Shown: positions 1 to 8,278, counted from the stretch's first letter. The stretch is 12,423 bases of DNA from Euperipatoides rowelli (GCA_003024985.2 PXIH01S0006756.1); one strand, 5' to 3'. The notes: generated by a model from the sequence alone, not told the origin. A program made the numbers and translations.

Positions 1-40
1 GTTTCAAGAAAAGGCAAGTTGTTATTTTGGATGTAAATTT

Positions 41-92
41 TCCACTAGCCAGGGAAATATTTCAACTAGCCAAAGGCTAGTAGGCGAGTGGA
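41..92. repeat. Nested inverted repeat (potential hairpin)
   Basis: The outer arms TCCACTAGCC (41-50) and GGCGAGTGGA (83-92) pair with one mismatch. Inside them ACTAGCC (65-71) pairs perfectly with GGCTAGT (75-81) around AAA. The core ACTAGCC therefore appears in several orientations within about 50 bases. It may be the end of a small palindromic repeat family. It lies directly beyond the stop of the minus-strand Cys-rich fragment, so it could belong to the same element. Confidence 0.5.
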
Positions 93-96
93 TTTA

Positions 97-484
97 TCGA
101 GGCCTGCTCACCATCATTGTGACATACCATGTCACAGCTTGGTAGTCTTCTTTTATTTCCTCTGTAATGTATTTCTTTTGAAATCCTAATCCATTTTTGC
201 AGAAGTCACATTTCTCCATAGATCCAGCAGTCCTTTGAGGAAGGATGGCATATTATTGATTCAGGAAAGGCATATGAATAGATAGGAATACTACTAGGAA
301 GATAATTATGCAATTGATTGGTGGCATTTATGAAGTTTTCATGATACTTGCAAAGGCAGACATTGTGGGGAAGCTCATTGCTAAGCAAGACACCCTTAGG
401 TCTTAATGCTGCAAATTTGCTTCTTATTTTAATGTTGCAGTATTCTGCCTTGAAAAGATTTTTAATGTTTCTGTTATTGTGTAC
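97..484 (-). pseudogene. Fragment of an uncharacterised Cys-rich protein, frameshifted
   Basis: Read on the minus strand, an open frame runs from about 484 down to 206. It contains KFAALRPKGVLLSNELPHNV followed by CLCKYHENF, and near its end CHPSSKDCW. A shifted frame then continues from about 221 with KCDFCKNG and AVTWYVT, and stops at 94-96. The two frames join into one Cys/His-rich stretch (CxC, HxxN, C-x6-C, C-x2-C), suggesting metal-binding ligands. From memory this resembles fragments of uncharacterised proteins that recur in transposon-rich animal genomes, but I cannot name the family. There is no start codon context, no splice sites I trust, and one frameshift, so I treat it as a relic. 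The spaced cysteines and coherent composition across the shift argue against a chance open frame. Confidence 0.5.
118..136. repeat. Short perfect inverted repeat, 8-bp arms, 3-base loop
   Basis: TGTGACAT (118-125) and ATGTCACA (129-136) are exact reverse complements separated by ACC. The site falls inside the minus-strand Cys-rich pseudogene fragment. It may be chance or part of that element; no function can be assigned. Confidence 0.4.
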
Positions 485-490
485 TTATTT

Positions 491-803
491 GTAAACATTT
501 TTTTTTTTAAATATTAAAATAGTATTTACTATTTTGATTTTAAAAGGTGAATATGGCCCATTCTGGCTCAATTTAAGAAAAAAATTAAGTAAATTTTTAT
601 AAAAGTCATAATTAATGCGGGGGTATGAATGGGAACATGGAAATGAGATATTTTTCTTGTGCTATCTTATTAGGTGCACTGTTCGCTGGATTCATTTTAA
701 ATTGTGAGGGTATTGAAGATGATACTTTGGTTGTATAGGTCGGGGTAATGTTCAAAACTTTCCAGTCATCCAGTTAGTTTAGGGTATCCGCTCAGAACTT
801 TAT
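491..803. other. AT-rich non-coding stretch
   Basis: I see no coding signal in either strand, only homopolymer runs of T and A around 500-600. It ends at the 8-bp target duplication of the downstream hAT element. Confidence 0.5.
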
Positions 804-811
804 CTTATAGG
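804..811. repeat. Left target-site duplication of the hAT element
   Basis: CTTATAGG, identical to 3084-3091, immediately precedes the left terminal inverted repeat. Eight bases is the expected hAT duplication length. Confidence 0.88.
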
Positions 812-3083
812 CATAGGCGTGCGGAAGGGGTGTGCGGCCACACACCCATTAAGTAAAAAAAAAAAAAAAAAAACAGCTGATCAAATATATTCCACTTATT
901 TTCACTTGATACAAATTGTATTTTACAATGAACAATGATTTTAATGCACGAAAAAAACGTCACTACAAGTTTTACAATATTGCATACAATCTTAAAAAAT
1001 TAAATAGATTCTCAGAAATTTAGACTCAGATAGTGACGACAGGTGTTATTGGAAGTCTGGAAAAAAAAATCATTAATATATAATAGAGGAGAGTATCGCT
1101 AGTTAATGACGAATACAAATTTTTGTGGCAATTTGTACCTCCTATAGGCTATTTGCAAGTTTACAACATTCTTATAAAAGATTTTTTTTTTTAAAAAAAA
1201 AAACTTTATAAATGAAAACTACTGAACTGAAAACAAAACTTTAATTTGCAGCAGAATCTACTATTTTTCGTGTAGTGTTTTATTTATTTAAATTGAAATA
1301 ATTGCTAGTTAAATTTTTTATATGCTCATTTAATTTGAAAATGCATTAATTAGAGTTAGTATACTGTATGTTTGTTTACCACTGGGTAAAAAAAAAACAT
1401 TTCCCTCTCTTTACGATTGACTAATACATTCGTATCTAACTATTTATCTACTGTAACTATCTAATCTATCTATCTATTTCTTTCTCTCTATCTCCCTATA
1501 GACTTTCTATCTATCTCTATAGTCACAAAAGATCTGATATATATTGAAATCCATCGGCTGATAAAATTTGTGTAGGTCTGATAGTATAATTTATTGCCAA
1601 ACAGTGGTCTAATAAGATGAAAAATCTTCCTTACATTCACTGTAGTAAATTTCCCTTAATTCCAGAACCAGATACGATACTGATTATTGAGAAAACAACA
1701 GTATTCTATTCGTCCTGATGATCCCAGCTGTAACACACCAAAGGAAAGACTGGAAAAATCAGCTTGCATTTTACGTGGACCATTCCAGCCAAAACAATTG
1801 GGAAACAAAAAGATAGAAGGTCAATCCATTCAAAATGGTTTCAGAATCGCAAGTGACTGGAATACACGTAAAAAATGATGTTGCCTATTGTTTTGTTTGT
1901 CTTATTTTTGCTTCAAATGATGTCACATCAACTGGCACATTAGTTGCCGGTTTTTCAGTTTGGCACAGAGCCACAGAGAAATTTAAAACTCATGAGAAAT
2001 CATGTTGTCACCAGTTGAGCATTGACATCTGGAATAGCTAGTCAAAATAAACCAGTCGATACATTACTAAATGACAAAAAAATAAGCAGAGACAAAAGAG
2101 AAGAAAAAACAAAGGTTGAAAAATAGAGAATATATGACCAGACTTATAGACATCGTATTCTAGCAAAAGGTGGAAAGCCTCTCCAAGGACATGATGAGAG
2201 TCATAATAATAATAAAAAGGTCTATTTCTAGAAGTTGTAGCTTTATTTCAGAAATATGACCCGTTTTCTATCCAAACAGTGCCAAAAAATTGCATTTACC
2301 TAAGCAATCACACAGAGAATGATATAGCCTATTACAGGCTTCATGTAATGTCATTTTAAGAAAAAATAGGTGAAGAGATGATAGGAAAATCTTTTTCAAT
2401 AATGACAGATGAGACCTCAGATGTTAGTCATCATGAACATATGGCTATTGTTTTCAGATATATTCCACAAAGAGGGGAGTTGCCAATCGAGAGATTTGTC
2501 GCATAATCAAGATAAAAAAATATTATTATAAATATGGATATTAGTTGGAACCAGTGCCTCAGAGAAATTTTATCAGGGGGTGTAATGCTTCTTTCGGGCC
2601 CCCTTACAGATTTGATAGCTTTTTTTTAATTGACGATGTTTTGTTGACTTATGGACAGATTTGATAAGCTTTTTTATTATTTTTATAGTTGACTGTACAA
2701 TTTGTGGACTTTTGACCGGATTTGCTCCTATACTATGGTCTCCCTTTTGGACCTTGGGCCCGGGTATCATGTACCCCCTGAATCACCCCTTCCTCTCCTG
2801 GGCCTTGGTATGAACAATGCAGTACTGTATCTGTGTATTTTGATGGAGCTTCTACAATGACTGTGAGTTCACAGGTATGCAAGCAAGATGTAAGCATATG
2901 AAGAGCTCTATAATGTGTACATGCATTGTATGCACATTGCCTTAACGTTACCCTTGTAAGTGCAGAAAAACACCTCTCCTTTGTCTGTCCCCAACAAAAC
3001 ACTAAAACCATCATTGCTTAGTAATTTTGCAAATTTCACACATAGTCCGCACACCCCTTATCAAGACCCTGTGCACACCTAGG
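812..3083 (+). mobile_element. hAT-superfamily DNA transposon, defective, with 8-bp target duplication
   Basis: The 2,272-base element is bounded by a perfect 8-bp direct repeat CTTATAGG at 804-811 and 3084-3091, the target-duplication length of hAT transposons. The ends are inverted: left CATAGGCGTGCGGA (812-825) against right, reverse complemented, CCTAGGTGTGCACA, matching at 10 of 14 positions. A second perfect inverted pair lies just inside: AAGGGGTGTGCGG at 825-837 and its complement at 3047-3059. Between the ends is a broken transposase related to ZMYM1-type hAT proteins (see 1687-2509). A 19-base A run (855-873) and a small CTAT tract near 1461-1512 lie in the left non-coding part, and 2510-3046 is non-coding. 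The coding region is too short and interrupted, so the copy is dead. The terminal evidence makes the element boundaries firm. Confidence 0.9.
1687..2509 (+). pseudogene. hAT transposase remnant (ZMYM1-like, TTF-type zinc finger)
   Basis: Three reading frames together give the N-terminal part of a hAT transposase. The first frame has GPFQPKQ at 1777-1797, typical of the start of the TTF-type zinc finger. After a frameshift near 1835-1870, the second frame has AYCFVC (1883-1900) and HEKSCCH (1991-2011), the C-x2-C and H-x5-H of the finger, with WHRATEKFKTHEKS between. After further stops and shifts, the sequence around 2150-2200 reads like a GGKPLQGHDES motif. Around 2402-2416, MTDET holds the first Asp of the DDE catalytic centre, followed by a HHEHMAIVFRYI stretch. 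The later catalytic Asp, the Glu and the C-terminal dimerisation domain are not recognisable before the right end. The copy is both mutated and internally deleted. It would have cut and pasted the element with partner ends at 812 and 3083. Confidence 0.82.
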
Positions 3084-3091
3084 CTTATAGG
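3084..3091. repeat. Right target-site duplication of the hAT element
   Basis: CTTATAGG, identical to 804-811, immediately follows the right terminal inverted repeat. The perfect match after heavy decay of the transposase supports a single insertion event at this site. Confidence 0.88.
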
Positions 3092-3749
3092 CTAAGGTTC
3101 ATGTGATTGGAATTGAAACCATTTAATTTTAGGGCACTGTACTTTTTCTCCATCTACACATAGGCTACTTTGCGAATAAAGTAATTTGTGAGATCCTTTA
3201 TGCTGATAAAATCAGATCTTTCCATTTTTTTTTTTAACAATGAAAGCCTTTTTCTGAAGCTGTTCTCTATCTGAAGTAAATTATAGCCTAATCTTCTACC
3301 ATTAAAAGAGATTTTACCTTACATTTTGCTATTTTAATACTAATAAAGTCTTTGTCATTGGGCAGTAGGCCTACTGAATAACAAAATTCATGAAAATTTG
3401 TGGTCAATAAGCTTGAACTGAGAATTATGTATTAAACTAGCCCATAATGCTGCTTTGTACTGAACATTCAATTTTAACCACCACAGTATTTTATTTTGAA
3501 TTCACATTTTTCAGATAATGAAGAAGGCATGAGCCCACTTCAATTGATCTCCGTTGGTCGATATGTTCACCCTATATCTTCCTGACAATAATATGAATTC
3601 CTATCTTGTAAACCCAAACCTTTCTCTTGTAAAAATATACACTAAGCTGTTATTATCAAAATCCTTTTTACAAGACTAAATTCGCTATCTTTACGGATAT
3701 ATGCCACAAGGCCACCACTATGAGAAAAAGATCTGTCAAAACTAATTAG
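3092..3749. other. Intronic or flanking DNA without recognised features
   Basis: The sequence is AT-rich with stops in all frames. The last part (about 3540-3749) may be decayed upstream sequence of the LINE fragment that becomes recognisable at 3750, but I cannot align it by eye. Confidence 0.4.
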
Positions 3750-4489
3750 ATTATACTTCAAAGATCTCAAATTATACTTGTTCCCAACTCTGAGCGGCGT
3801 ATTTCATATCTTTGCAAAAATGGAACCCCTCAGGGTTCGGTTCTAAGTTCACTTCTTTTTGTCATTCTTTCTAATGATATTGCTGGAAAATTACCTAATA
3901 GATATAAATTTATCGATGATCACTCCGTGGTCTGTAGTGGAACGATTGACTGCCTCGAATCTCAGATGCTTACAAGTTTCAACACTATAATATTGAAGAT
4001 GCAAGAAGTAAAAACATGTTGGTTAATCCTTCTAAGTCTTGTTTTCTACTTCATAACTTTGGAAAAAAACTCACTTTCCATTGATATTGTTATTGACAAT
4101 TCTCAATTACAAGTAAAATCTGTCTGTAAAATACTGTGTGTATACATACAAAATAATCTCAGATGGGACACACATATTAATGAAACTATTTGTAAAGCAT
4201 CAAAAACATTTTTTGTCATATACAAAATGAAAAAAATTGGATCAAGTAGTCTATACAAGTATTGGTTAATCTTTATAAAACTTACATTAGACCCTTGCTT
4301 GAGTACTGTTGTATGGTCTGGGGAGGAACAATCACTGGTAAACATGCCAATAGATTGGAATCAATACAAATCAGGATTGTAAAAATTATATTAGGCTCAG
4401 AGNTTACTAATTACCCTAGTGCTTTGAATATACTTAAAATTGATAGTTTATCAAACAGAAGAAAATTATTATCTCNATATACAGGGTGA
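3750..4489 (+). pseudogene. Non-LTR retrotransposon reverse transcriptase, C-terminal fragment (jockey/CR1-like)
   Basis: The frame opens after a stop at 3747-3749 and shows the order of motifs of a LINE reverse transcriptase. NGTPQGSVLS begins at 3819. FIDDHSVV begins at 3909 and occupies the place of the catalytic F/YADD box, with Ile replacing Ala. VYIQNNLRWDTHIN follows around 4140. A frameshift near 4255-4262 moves the reading to another frame with YKTYIRPLLEYC, RLESIQIRIVKIILG, a TNYPSALNIL stretch and SNRRKLLS, the usual thumb and post-RT region of these elements. Single Ns at 4403 and 4476 fall within codons. The N-terminal endonuclease and fingers are missing, as expected from 5' truncation of a LINE. 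The frameshift and altered catalytic box mean it is inactive. Clade assignment is by pattern memory only. Confidence 0.85.
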
Positions 4490-5297
4490 GGCAAGACATG
4501 ACGGTTATAGAAAATCGTAAGGCATAGGTTATTGGAAAACACCGCTATAGCATGCCCTGCTTCACTGGCGCCAAACCAGTGGATGTATTTCTGCCTGACG
4601 ATGACAGATTGGCAATGTTTGGATAAATGATTCAATAACGAATTCACAGGGCACACACACGTGCAAGATATGATGGTATTTATTATGAATCGAATATAAG
4701 AAAAAATAATGTGAATGAAAGTTTTCAAAAAAAGAAATTATCATCACAAGATATGCTCTCATTAAAAAACTTATAAAATGTCATCCTACTTTAAGATGTA
4801 TGCACTGTGTACCTTGCTTCTATTCTTGAACATGTTAACTATTGTTCTTCTTTTGCCACTTGTGATTGTTAAAATAACATTTAATGAGTATAATGTACCA
4901 TGAACATTGAATTGCTATTGAGAAATTGTTTTATGTCAAGTCTTGATTGGAGCTGCCATTTATGTTTCTAAAAACTATTTAAGAGTTTCTAGGGATAATT
5001 ATTTTAAACTTCATAGGTCAGTGTATGCTAAAATTAACAGCATACTGTTAATTTTTCTTCCATTTATTTTTGTGATTGCTAAGTCAGACAGACTGATTTC
5101 TATCTATTTATCTACTCATATAATTATGTATTTACTGCAAATACTGCAACAAAGGAAGTGTTTTTTTATTTATTTTTATTCATAATAGTATAACATTAAA
5201 AATTAACACCAATGAAAAAAGTAGCAATGTAGAATGAATTTTTAATGGTGAAAAATGATGTTTAAGTTATCATTTATTTCAACATTTATTTTTATAG
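4490..5297. other. Intron 5' of the Ig exon, with unassigned repeat-like sequence
   Basis: Just after the LINE fragment, at about 4478-4500, comes ACAGGGTGAGGCAAGACATG, which looks like a terminal sequence of a DNA transposon, but no matching inverted end was found. From 4500 to 4740 both strands have moderately open frames with no family I recognise. The remainder is AT-rich. The stretch ends in a pyrimidine-rich acceptor, TTATTTTTATAG, at 5297. Confidence 0.4.
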
Positions 5298-5573
5298 CTC
5301 CTACCTATACAGCACCTAATGAAGTTCTCACTTTTGAACAAGGTGAAACGTTAGTTTTAGCAGTACCTTTTGGAGGAGAACCAGTACCTTCTGTTAACTG
5401 GAGCTTTGAAGATCAACCATTGAATACTACTTATCGTGTTAAAACTGAGACTTTAGATAATGTCGCTATTCTAAAAATAAAAGAAGTTGATAAGGAAGAT
5501 TCAGGTATATACACACTTACTTTGGAAAATGAAGTCACCAAAACAGATATCCCTGTAGCAGTTAAAATTTTAG
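5298..5573 (+). CDS. Internal exon: Ig (I-set) domain of a twitchin/titin-class muscle protein
   Basis: This 276-base exon encodes one Ig domain of 92 residues. It starts after the acceptor TTTTTATAG and ends at a G before donor GTAAGC, so it is phase 1 at both ends. Numbering from the split first codon, the domain begins with a PTYTAPNEV strand and has EGGEP-type turn residues FGGEPVPSVNW with the core Trp at position 35. It closes with the DSGIYTLTLEN motif (68-78) that defines the F strand. The two disulfide cysteines are absent, replaced by Ala/Val and Thr/Leu, which is usual in intracellular sarcomeric Ig domains that lack the disulfide. Twitchin, projectin and titin A-band Ig domains precede FN3 domains in just this way. 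The apparent Met at 5255 lies in the intron and is not a start. The protein would act in the sarcomere as a structural and elastic scaffold; which paralogue it is cannot be decided from two domains. Confidence 0.9.
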
Positions 5574-5590
5574 GTAAGCTACATATCTAT

Positions 5591-5655
5591 GCCTATCTAT
5601 CTATCTATTTATCTATCTATCACTCTATCTATGTATCTATCTATCTATCTATCTT

Positions 5656-5715
<60 letters not shown>

Positions 5716-5716
5716 N

Positions 5717-5777
<61 letters not shown>

Positions 5778-5812
5778 TTATCTATCTATATATCTATCTA
5801 TCTATCTATATC
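5591..5812. repeat. TCTA tetranucleotide microsatellite
   Basis: There are roughly 55 near-perfect copies of TCTA with a few interruptions (CACTCTAT, TTTA, TATA variants) and one N at 5716. The array starts 17 bases after the Ig exon donor. Long open frames through it (tyrosine-leucine-serine-isoleucine repeats) are artefacts of the repeat. The copy number in the assembly may be unreliable because of the N. Confidence 0.97.
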
Positions 5813-5848
5813 AAAACATCAAAAGATCGATCAAAAGATCAAAAGATC
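5813..5848. repeat. Short AAAAGATC/GATC spacer repeat between two microsatellites
   Basis: The spacer consists of ATCAAAAGATCGATCAAAAG-like units in which AAAAGATC occurs three times. It marks the switch from the TCTA array to the CATC array. Confidence 0.75.
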
Positions 5849-6139
5849 GATCCATCCATCCATCCATCCCTCCTTCCCTCCATCCTTCCGTGCATCCAAC
5901 CAACCAACCAACCAACCATCCATGCATCCATCCATCTATGCATCCACCCATCCATCTGTCGATCCATCTATCCATCCACCCGTCCACCCATCAATCCCAT
6001 CCATCCATCCCTCTATCCATCCCTCCCTCCCTCCCTTCGTCCATCCATCCATCCATCCAACCAACCATCCATCCATCCGTCCATGCTTCCATGCGTTCAT
6101 CCATCCATACGTCCACCCGTCCATTTATCCATCCATCCA
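5849..6139. repeat. CATC (CCAT) tetranucleotide microsatellite, imperfect
   Basis: About 290 bases of CATC-type units contain many substitutions (CCTC, CGTC, CAAC runs). It is more degenerate than the adjoining TCTA array and therefore probably older or less often corrected. On the opposite strand it reads GATG and gives meaningless Trp/Gly/Asp-rich open frames. Confidence 0.95.
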
Positions 6140-6165
6140 GCTATCTATCTTTCTATCTGTCTATA
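6140..6165. repeat. Residual TCTA microsatellite tract
   Basis: CTATCTATCTTTCTATCTGT resumes the first repeat type downstream of the CATC block. The locus is therefore a TCTA-CATC-TCTA sandwich, consistent with CATC units arising inside an ancestral TCTA array. Confidence 0.8.
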
Positions 6166-6600
6166 ATAGCAGAATATATTATACTAGCAAATAAGTGGGC
6201 TGTTACATGTACATCAACCATTTTTTTTGTTTGAGCCCTTTTTATCTAAGAGAAAACACCACTTAAAGTTTCTTAAAATAGATCCTGTGCCAATGTTTTA
6301 AGCTCGTTAAACCTTTTTTTTGTTTGTTTGTTTTTATATCACAGTGATCTAAGAAAAAAAAAAGTTTTGAGTAAGCCCATTAGATGGTGCTGTTATTGGA
6401 TTTGGAACACGATATTCTACTTAGTATATAGAATTTTAAGATCTAATGAGTCGCATTCTTTTATTTTTGCATTATTATAAATATTATAATTATAAAGTCA
6501 GCTGATAGTTTATTATGCAAATATCTAATATAAATATCTACCAATAAAGTCATAAAGTCAGCTGATAGNCATCCTATTTGGGGTTAGGATTCTTGCTTGA
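6166..6600. other. Intronic AT-rich DNA
   Basis: No coding signal was seen. It contains a GTTT microrepeat near 6320-6332 and the duplicated 17-mer described at 6492-6568. Confidence 0.4.
6492..6568. repeat. Direct repeat of a 17-mer, period 60, next to a single N
   Basis: ATAAAGTCAGCTGATAG occurs at 6492-6508 and again at 6552-6568, where the second copy is followed at once by N (6569). This may be a small tandem duplication or an unresolved assembly overlap. Confidence 0.85.
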
Positions 6601-6613
6601 TTGTATGATATAT

Positions 6614-6723
6614 CAATTGTATTTCACTTGATATTGTTTAATAAATAAACCCATAATAATAATATATTCTTTAAATCCAACCTATTCATCAGGGATATCT
6701 CCACACAGCCATGTTTCTTGCAA
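6614..6723 (-). pseudogene. Start of a LINE APE-type endonuclease, fragment
   Basis: Reading down from 6723, the minus strand gives LQETWLCGDIPDE, a stop, then VGFKEYIIMGLFIKQ. The QETWL block matches the part of LINE endonucleases that carries a catalytic Glu. It lies on the same strand and downstream of the ORF1-like region, as ORF2 should. The fragment is short and broken, so the call relies on position and one motif. Confidence 0.5.
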
Positions 6724-7019
6724 AAGTAGCAAAGATCGGTTACTGTACAGTATGATTGATCAACATCAAGTTGAACTTCTGCAAGTTTATTATGGTAAAG
6801 AATTAACAGAAAATGAAAGTCCAAGACCATTAGTAACAGCAACCGATTGTTGCTAGATGTGCTAGTTACCCATTGACAGGGCAAGCGGCAAGATCTGATC
6901 AAAATGGCCATTTCTAAACTGAGTAGGTGGCTGAAAATGCTAGGCAAAGAAGGAGAGCAAACTTGCTCAGTTTGCCACGATTAGACTTTGCTTCAAGGGA
7001 TAGTTTTCTACAATTTTAT

Positions 7020-7980
7020 TTCTAAAGATATGGACTCATTTACCCATTTCAATTTTTTTAAATAATTCATTCTTGAGCCTTTATTTAGCTGTTTTATTAG
7101 AGGTAAGAACAACGTTATCAAAAAGTGAACAATCATAAGACTTAATGACCCAGGCTTTAAAAATTTCCATTTCATTGAGGCGTTATCAAACTTAATGATT
7201 ATAGGTCTGTCAAAGTCATCTCTTTATTTAGAAATGTGAAAAAATTTCACTTTATCAGCAACATCACTTATAAAGCAATTCAGAAACCAGTTGACCATCA
7301 CCCTTCTCTACAGTCTATAAGATCATGATGTTTTTCTAAGAGCCCAAAAATTATACTCTTTCCTTTCACTCTTTCAAGTTCTCCAATTTCTCTCTGACCT
7401 CTCTATGGAGAGATTCAGTATTAATGGGGACACATGAACAACATTTATTGTCATTACCATTGATTAATTGTAATTGACCATCAGCAAATGTCTCACAATC
7501 AGGAGTATCACATTGTGATTTACAAGCTAGCTGCAATTAGAAGTCAGCAAGTTTTTCTTCCAATAGAACCATCATTTAAAACTTTGTCTATTATCAGTCT
7601 GTTTTATTACTGATAACAAATCTTTCAATATTATCAATTTTATTTATAAAACAACAATATTTGAATTTGAAACAGTCCTACCAGAAAGAGAATCAATTTT
7701 ACTTATAAATGTAGAACGGTCTTCCTTAATAATAGTTATCTAATGAAAAAGTGCCAACAGAATCTAAAAGACCAGCACTAGCGTCACGGGAAAGCCTTGT
7801 CAATCAAGACTGAATAATCTATCTTTGAATAAAGTCATCACCAGATCCTGAAAATTGGGACTAGAGATGGTCGACACTAGCCAACATTTCAGGAGTACCA
7901 ATACATTGATCAACACAAACCTTGCCTCATCAATAATATCGGTATTCAAGTTTTATTTACACAATTGACCAGTATCACTA
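7020..7980 (-). pseudogene. LINE ORF1-like protein, frameshifted (RRM-like region visible)
   Basis: In minus-strand order, pieces in different frames read as one protein. An Asp/Ser-rich N-terminus is followed by a Cys-rich patch (about 7530-7434) with CKSQCDTPDC and NKCCSC. Next come a charged REVREKLENLKE segment that could be the end of a coiled coil and SIIFGLLEK (about 7360-7335). RPIIIKF (7208-7188) and KWKFLK (7172-7155) follow. The order charged helix, then xIIFGLxE, then RPIIIKF plus KWKFL is that of the RRM-like domain of invertebrate LINE ORF1 proteins, which bind element RNA. At least four frame changes and many stops are present, so no product is made. Family identity rests on motif order recalled from memory. 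Confidence 0.55.
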
Positions 7981-8006
7981 GAAATACCATCAGAAGCTTG
8001 ATCAGT

Positions 8007-8057
8007 GAGACCAGGATTGCTTTCACTGTCCCCAGATCTCATCATGATTAACATCAA
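8007..8057 (-). other. Degenerate 2A-like (ribosome-skipping) motif at a LINE N-terminus
   Basis: The minus-strand codons read LMLIMMRSGDSESNPGL, directly after an in-frame stop at 8063-8061. Active 2A peptides end in D-x-E-x-N-P-G followed by Pro, usually after a hydrophobic stretch and RSGD. Such sequences are known at the N-termini of some non-LTR retrotransposons in invertebrates. Here the hydrophobic lead, RSGD and SESNPG are kept, but the final Pro is Leu and the D-x-E spacing holds as DSE. The Leu should abolish skipping in this copy. Confidence 0.72.
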
Positions 8058-8060
8058 GGT

Positions 8061-8272
8061 TTACATATATTTTTAATTCCTTTTTTTTTTAATATTCAAA
8101 TGTTATTGTGATGTAATTTTCTCGTGGAACCCTAATATTCACTAAGTGACATCCAATGGTTGAACTAGGTGAGTCGCATTGGGGAGGGGTGGGGCAGACA
8201 AATAATTATTATTTTTACTTCATATCTGTTTCAAAACTCCATGCTAATATGTAAGGAGAGTTTACTTCCAAT
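8061..8272. other. Intronic DNA between the LINE fragment and the pogo-like element
   Basis: No coding or structural signal stands out apart from a T run near 8083-8090 and a purine-rich GGGGAGGGGTGGGG at about 8179-8193. Confidence 0.4.
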
Positions 8273-8278
8273 TACAGT

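Larger units (their letters stand above)
6601..8057 (-). mobile_element. 5' portion of a non-LTR retrotransposon (LINE), minus strand, decayed
   Basis: Read on the minus strand, this stretch has the order expected at the 5' half of a LINE. First is a 2A-like leader (8057-8007). A long decayed ORF1-like region follows (about 7980-7020), and then LQETWL (6723-6706), which fits the Glu-containing motif near the start of an APE-type endonuclease. Everything is broken by stops and frameshifts. No reverse transcriptase follows; the similarity fades near 6601. LINEs usually lose their 5' end, so retention of the 5' half with loss of the 3' half suggests deletion or rearrangement after insertion. I see no target duplication or poly(A), so the boundaries are approximate. 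Confidence 0.65.

Noticed and set aside
2573-3014. Two minus-strand open frames in the right part of the hAT element
   Set aside because: They have no recognisable motif, overlap each other in different frames and lie in the non-coding end of the transposon.
4103-4345. Minus-strand open frame opposite the LINE reverse transcriptase
   Set aside because: It is antisense to a clearly recognised RT fragment and shows no motif of its own.
4478-4762. ACAGGGTGAGGCAAGACATG as the end of a mariner-like element with minus-strand frames behind it
   Set aside because: No matching inverted end, no target duplication and no transposase motif could be found. It may simply be the 3' tail of the LINE or another repeat.
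4943-5185. 80-codon + strand open frame
   Set aside because: Composition is what AT-rich intron sequence gives (Ile, Leu, Phe, Tyr), with no motif and no splice context.
5849-6139. CATC array as a CRISPR-like or minisatellite array
   Set aside because: The units are four bases with no spacers; it is an ordinary imperfect microsatellite.
5255-6166. A 303-codon + strand open frame starting at 5255
   Set aside because: It is the Ig exon read through its acceptor upstream and through the donor into the TCTA/CATC array. Only 5298-5573 is coding.
5589-6234. Long Tyr/Leu/Ser/Ile and His/Pro/Ser/Ile repeat proteins through the microsatellites, and the Trp/Gly/Asp frame on the opposite strand
   Set aside because: Four-base repeats without stop codons stay open in several frames. 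These frames carry no information beyond the repeat.
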